Of a stretch of DNA of 64,000 nt, positions 60,348 to 64,000 are shown one piece after another. Below the pieces are notes generated by a model that was given only the letters and a program-made list of their open reading frames with translations, did not search any database and was not told the origin of the DNA. The DNA is taken from positions 1,426,001 to 1,490,000 of the forward strand of contig JAXGXG010000001.1 in the NCBI GenBank assembly GCA_040772845.1. The letters are read 5' to 3'. The translations under genes were made by a program, and so were the position numbers. The DNA comes from PWXP01 sp040772845. Its GTDB lineage: Bacteria > Planctomycetota > Planctomycetia > Pirellulales > Thermoguttaceae. Numbering within the stretch: the first letter of the stretch is position 1; every line of letters begins with the position of its first letter.

Positions 60348-62978
60348 ATGAGAACCGACGAACTCCGCGAAGCGTATCTTGCCTTCTTTGAAAGCAAAGG
60401 CTGTGTCCGCCGACCGAGCGATGTGCTTGTCCCCCGCTGGGACCCTTCCGTCCTGTTCACCCCGGCCGGAATGAACCAGTTCAAAGACCACTTTATGGGC
60501 CGGACGAAGCTCGAGTTCACGCGAGCCACCACCTGCCAAAAATGCCTGCGAACCGGCGACATCGACAATGTGGGCCGTACGGCGTACCACCATACGTTTT
60601 TCGAGATGCTGGGCAATTTCAGCTTTGGCGACTATTTCAAACGGGAAGCGATCCTGTGGGCGTGGGAGTTCTGTACGGATAAGCGATGGCTCGGCCTGGA
60701 TCCGGCGCGGCTTTCGGCCACCGTCTACCTGGACGACGACGAGGCGGCCGACATCTGGCTGAAGGAGGTGAAGCTCCCTCCGGAGAAGTTGGAGCGTCTG
60801 GACGAAGACGAGAACTTCTGGCCGGCCAACGCGCCCAGCCAGGGGCCGGATGGCGTTTGCGGTCCGTGCAGCGAAATCTACTATCACACCGACCGCGGCT
60901 CCGTGGAGATATGGAACCTGGTATTCACCCAGTTCAACCGTGTGGGTGACCCGCCGGATAATCTCCGTCCGTTGCCCAGCCGGAATATCGATACGGGCAT
61001 GGGGCTGGAACGAACGGCGGCGGTGTTGCAGGGAGTGGAGACGAACTTCCACATTGACATTTTGCGTCCGCTGGTGGAAGCGGCGGCCGAGGTATGCGGC
61101 GTTACCTACAATCCGGCCGACGAAACCGGCCGGCGGGTCCGCCGGATTGCCGACCACGTGCGTGCGTGCTCCTTCGCCATCCACGAAAACGTCTATCCGG
61201 GGCCGAACAAGGAGAAGTACGTTATCAAGCGTCTGCTGCGCCGGGCCGTTTTGGACGGCCGGCAGATGGGCGTCGGCGAGCCGTTCCTGTACAAGCTGGT
61301 CGGCAAGGTGGCGGAACTGATGGAGACGTCCTATCCGGAACTCGGGCAGACGGTCGAGCGGGTGGCCAACGTCATCCAGCAGGAGGAATCGAACTTCCTG
61401 GGAACGATTGATGGCGGCCTGGAACGGATCGGGCGCATTTTCGACCAGATGAAGCGAGACGGGCACGGCACGGTGGCCGGTACCGATGCCGCCGAGATGT
61501 ACACCACATATGGTTTCCCGCCCGAATTGTTCGAGACTCTCGCGGCCGAACACAACCTGACGTTCGACTGGCCCGGCTACCAGAAGGAAATGGCGCTCCA
61601 CGGCGAGCTATCCGGAACAGGTGAAAAGACTGTTTTTAAGCACGACCCGCTCGAAGCCATCAAGAAAATGCGGCACGGCAGCCAATTTCTGGGCTACGAG
61701 ACCACCAAGGTCGAAGACGCCGAGATTCTGGCGATCGTGGCAGGCGGGCAACTTTGCGACCAGGCGGACGAGATCGACTCGGCCCAGCCGATCACGGTTG
61801 TGCTGGACCAGACCCCCTTTTACGGCGAGATGGGCGGCCAGGTGGGCGATACGGGTGAAATCGTCGGCCCCGGATTCCGGTTCGAGGTCGTCACAACGCA
61901 GGTGGACGGCGCATTCACGCTGCATTGCGGCCACCTTCGAGAGGGGGCGATTCGCCTGGGCGAGAAGGTCTCCGCCCAAATCGACGCCTCCCGGCGTCAA
62001 GGAATCCGCCGGGCGCACTCGGCAACCCACCTCCTGCACAGCGCGCTACGGAAGGTGCTGGGCGACCATGCAGAACAACAGGGCTCGAAGGTCGACGACG
62101 ACTGGCTTCGGTTCGATTTCACCAATCCGCAGGCGGTCAAATCGGACGAACTGGTCGAAATCGAGCGCGACGCCAATGCCCGCATCCTCGAGAGCGCGGC
62201 GGTCGTTGCGAAGGATATGCCGTTGATCGAGGCCCGGAAGACGGGCGCCACGATGCTCTTCGGCGAGAAGTACCCTGATGTCGTCCGCGTCATCTCGATG
62301 GGCGACTTCAGCAAGGAGTTGTGTGGCGGCACCCACCTGGACAATACGGCCCAGGTAGGCCTGCTGAAGATTGTTTCGGAAGAGAGCGTCGCATCCGGCA
62401 CACGGCGGATTGTCGCGCTGACCGGACGGAAAGCGATGGAACACATCCGTTCGCACGAGCAGGCATTGCACCAGGCGGCGGTGGCGCTGCGGACCTCGCC
62501 CGAGGAACTTCCCAGCCGCGTCGAGGCAATGGCCCACGAGATCCGCGACCTGCGGAAGAAACTGAGCCAGGCAGCCCCCCAGCAGGAAGGCCCCTCGATC
62601 GATGACCTGAAAGACGGTTCGACCGAAGTGCTCGGCGTACGGGTCGTTGCAACGGAAATACCGGGTGCGCGCCCGGACGCGATGCGTCACCTGATCGACC
62701 AACTCCGCCGGAAGGCAGCGCCGGTTGCGGTGCTGCTCGCGTCATGCGAGGAGGAGAAGGTTACATTGATCGCCGGGGCGAGCCGCGACATAGTGGAACA
62801 AGGATTCGACTGCGTTGCGTGGATCCGAGCCGTGGCGAAGCGGGTTGGTGGCGGGGGGGGTGGCCGCCCCGACATGGCCCAGGCGGGCGGCAAGAAGCCC
62901 GGGGCACTTCCGCAGGCGCTCCAGGCCGCTTCGGAAGAAGCCGAAAGCCTCCTGAAGAAAACGCCGAAACAATCGTGA
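60348..62978 (+). CDS. alaS: Alanyl-tRNA synthetase
   Basis: A class II synthetase of 876 aa. Start MRTDELREAYLAFFESKGC matches the family; a GTG at 60321 would add nine residues. Catalytic domain motifs include TFFEMLGNFSFGDYFKREAI and IDTGMGLERTAAVLQG. The editing domain has the zinc motif HSATHLLHSALR and CGGTHLDNT. The C-Ala tail ends with RVGGGGGGRPDMAQAGG, the usual final motif. Confidence 0.96.
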   Translation: MRTDELREAYLAFFESKGCVRRPSDVLVPRWDPSVLFTPAGMNQFKDHFMGRTKLEFTRATTCQKCLRTGDIDNVGRTAYHHTFFEMLGNFSFGDYFKREAILWAWEFCTDKRWLGLDPARLSATVYLDDDEAADIWLKEVKLPPEKLERLDEDENFWPANAPSQGPDGVCGPCSEIYYHTDRGSVEIWNLVFTQFNRVGDPPDNLRPLPSRNIDTGMGLERTAAVLQGVETNFHIDILRPLVEAAAEVCGVTYNPADETGRRVRRIADHVRACSFAIHENVYPGPNKEKYVIKRLLRRAVLDGRQMGVGEPFLYKLVGKVAELMETSYPELGQTVERVANVIQQEESNFLGTIDGGLERIGRIFDQMKRDGHGTVAGTDAAEMYTTYGFPPELFETLAAEHNLTFDWPGYQKEMALHGELSGTGEKTVFKHDPLEAIKKMRHGSQFLGYETTKVEDAEILAIVAGGQLCDQADEIDSAQPITVVLDQTPFYGEMGGQVGDTGEIVGPGFRFEVVTTQVDGAFTLHCGHLREGAIRLGEKVSAQIDASRRQGIRRAHSATHLLHSALRKVLGDHAEQQGSKVDDDWLRFDFTNPQAVKSDELVEIERDANARILESAAVVAKDMPLIEARKTGATMLFGEKYPDVVRVISMGDFSKELCGGTHLDNTAQVGLLKIVSEESVASGTRRIVALTGRKAMEHIRSHEQALHQAAVALRTSPEELPSRVEAMAHEIRDLRKKLSQAAPQQEGPSIDDLKDGSTEVLGVRVVATEIPGARPDAMRHLIDQLRRKAAPVAVLLASCEEEKVTLIAGASRDIVEQGFDCVAWIRAVAKRVGGGGGGRPDMAQAGGKKPGALPQALQAASEEAESLLKKTPKQS

Positions 62979-63117
62979 GATTCCACCGTATCGTCCCCTC
63001 GCCCGCTTGACATTGCAGGCGGATGAGCCTACCATATTGGGTTTTACCGGTTCTTGGGATTCCGGCGTCGGTCGTGTGGGCAGGCGCGGGCCCGGAGAGG
63101 CTGAAGGACATCGGATT

Positions 63118-63297
63118 ATGGCCGTACCGAAACGCAAGCATTCGAACTCCCGCACGGGAAAACGGCGGGCGCACGACGCAAAGACTCCCCCGCACATCAC
63201 CTATTGCGAGCATTGCAGTGCCGCGGTAACCCCGCACACGGTGTGCCCCAAATGCGGTTACTACATGGATCGCAAGGTCATGGAGGTTGAGGTCTAG
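63118..63297 (+). CDS. rpmF: Ribosomal protein L32
   Basis: A 59-aa ribosomal protein: MAVPKRKHSNSRTGKRRAHD and a zinc ribbon C-x2-C at YCEHC and CPKCGYYMDR. Only two bases separate its stop from the fabD start, so L32 and fatty-acid synthesis genes are linked as in many bacteria; plsX, usually between them, is absent. Confidence 0.97.
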   Translation: MAVPKRKHSNSRTGKRRAHDAKTPPHITYCEHCSAAVTPHTVCPKCGYYMDRKVMEVEV

Positions 63298-63299
63298 CC

Positions 63300-64000
63300 T
63301 TGGGTAAAATCGCTTTCCTTTTTCCGGGACAGGGCGCCCAAACGGTTGGCATGGGCAAGCGGCTTGTCGAGTCGCTTCCGGCCGCCCGTGCGCTGTTCGA
63401 CCGCGCCAACGAAGTGCTCGGCTACGATCTGGCCAAGCTCTGCTTCGAAGGCCCAGCAGAGGAACTCGATTCAACCGTCCGCAGTCAGCCGGCCCTGTTT
63501 GTAACCAGCCTGGCGGCTGTGGAAGTCCTGCGTGCCGAGACACCGGACGTCGTGCTCTCGTGCGAGGCCACGGCCGGCCTGAGCCTCGGAGAATACACGG
63601 CCATGGTCTTTGCCGGCGTGATGGACTTCGAGGACGGCCTGCAACTGGTCCAGAAGCGTGGCGCCGCGATGCAGCAGGCGGCGGACGCGACGCCCAGCGG
63701 CATGGTCAGCATCCTCGGGCTGGAGCGCGTGGAAGTGGAAGCCCTGTGCGACAAGGCGCGTGGCGATGACGTGCTCGAAATCGCCAACCTGCTCTGCCCG
63801 GCCAACATCGTGGTTTCCGGCTCGAACGCCGCATGTGAACGGGCGGCGGAAATGGCCCAGTCGTTCGGCGCCATGCGCGCCATGCCCCTGGCCGTGGCCG
63901 GGGCCTTCCACACACAAATCATGAAACCGGCGGAAGCCAAGCTGGCCGAAGCCCTGGCTGCCGTCACCATGCGGCCGCCGCGTATTCCGGTTGTGGCCAA
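63300..64000 (+). CDS. fabD: Malonyl-CoA:ACP transacylase, partial (runs off the window)
   Basis: The first 233 residues are present: GKIAFLFPGQGAQTVGMGKR, GLSLGEYTAMVFAGVMDFED (catalytic Ser in GLSLG, with Leu where GHSLG usually has His) and AGAFHTQIMKPA (active-site His in AFHT). It loads malonyl groups on ACP for fatty-acid synthesis. The start is a TTG at 63300, two bases after rpmF; the frame is open to the window end. Confidence 0.93.
   Translation, partial: MGKIAFLFPGQGAQTVGMGKRLVESLPAARALFDRANEVLGYDLAKLCFEGPAEELDSTVRSQPALFVTSLAAVEVLRAETPDVVLSCEATAGLSLGEYTAMVFAGVMDFEDGLQLVQKRGAAMQQAADATPSGMVSILGLERVEVEALCDKARGDDVLEIANLLCPANIVVSGSNAACERAAEMAQSFGAMRAMPLAVAGAFHTQIMKPAEAKLAEALAAVTMRPPRIPVVA

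Overview
The window looks like a chromosomal segment of a planctomycete, most likely order Pirellulales. Supporting signs are three DUF1559 pseudopilin-like proteins with the FTLVELLVVI(T/A)IIGILI leader, a type I sulfatase, three Gfo/Idh/MocA oxidoreductases (two with twin-arginine leaders), a PEP-CTERM LamG protein, an XylR/AraC-type regulator, large secreted glycoside hydrolases and a high-GC genome with many structured intergenic repeats. No rRNA, tRNA or CRISPR array was recognised.

Layout. 0.7-7.2 kb: DUF1559 protein, glnS, AbgT-type transporter, PfkB-type sugar kinase, RNA 2',3'-cyclic phosphodiesterase. 7.3-9.6 kb: a RAYT (REP-associated tyrosine transposase) pseudogene flanked by inverted REP hairpins and split by a 1342-bp DDE insertion sequence with a perfect 5-bp target duplication. 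9.7-11.9 kb: small membrane protein and proS. 12.0-14.6 kb: a restriction-modification island between 60-62-bp direct repeats. 14.7-19.8 kb: DUF433/truncated partner pair, a two-gene Gfo/Idh operon divergent from an XylR-like regulator, and a secreted LamG-like protein. 20-24.2 kb: YhaM-like nuclease, RNase R, toxin-antitoxin pair. 24.3-33 kb: GH9 cellulase-like enzyme, a giant hairpin element, a flagellar gene remnant, a FitAB/VapBC pair, sulfatase, DUF4416 protein and an undecaprenyl-phosphate GlcNAc-1-phosphate transferase-like protein. 33-36 kb: gltX and a membrane protein.

36.4-41.4 kb is an accessory region. It has copies of a promoter-plus-hairpin repeat placed directly ahead of gene starts, 470-bp direct repeats flanking a planctomycete repeat-domain membrane protein, a PIN toxin pair and a MITE with a perfect 8-bp target duplication. 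A third copy of the promoter-hairpin repeat lies at 56.2-56.4 kb and abuts a fragment of a tyrosine recombinase that resembles the conserved core entry of integron integrases. This suggests that remnants of an integron-like platform are scattered here.

41.4-64 kb: a secreted GH42-like protein with a partner, a porin, a receiver-domain protein, a DUF1559 protein, a LamG/PEP-CTERM gene broken by a 16-bp tandem duplication, recA, an HtrA-like protease, a Gfo/Idh protein, orphan antitoxin-like genes, an orphan N6-adenine methyltransferase, a DUF4058 remnant, a third DUF1559 gene, alaS, rpmF and the start of fabD. Housekeeping genes (glnS, proS, rnr, gltX, recA, alaS, rpmF, fabD) are interspersed with polysaccharide-degradation functions and with unusually many decayed genes and small mobile repeats.
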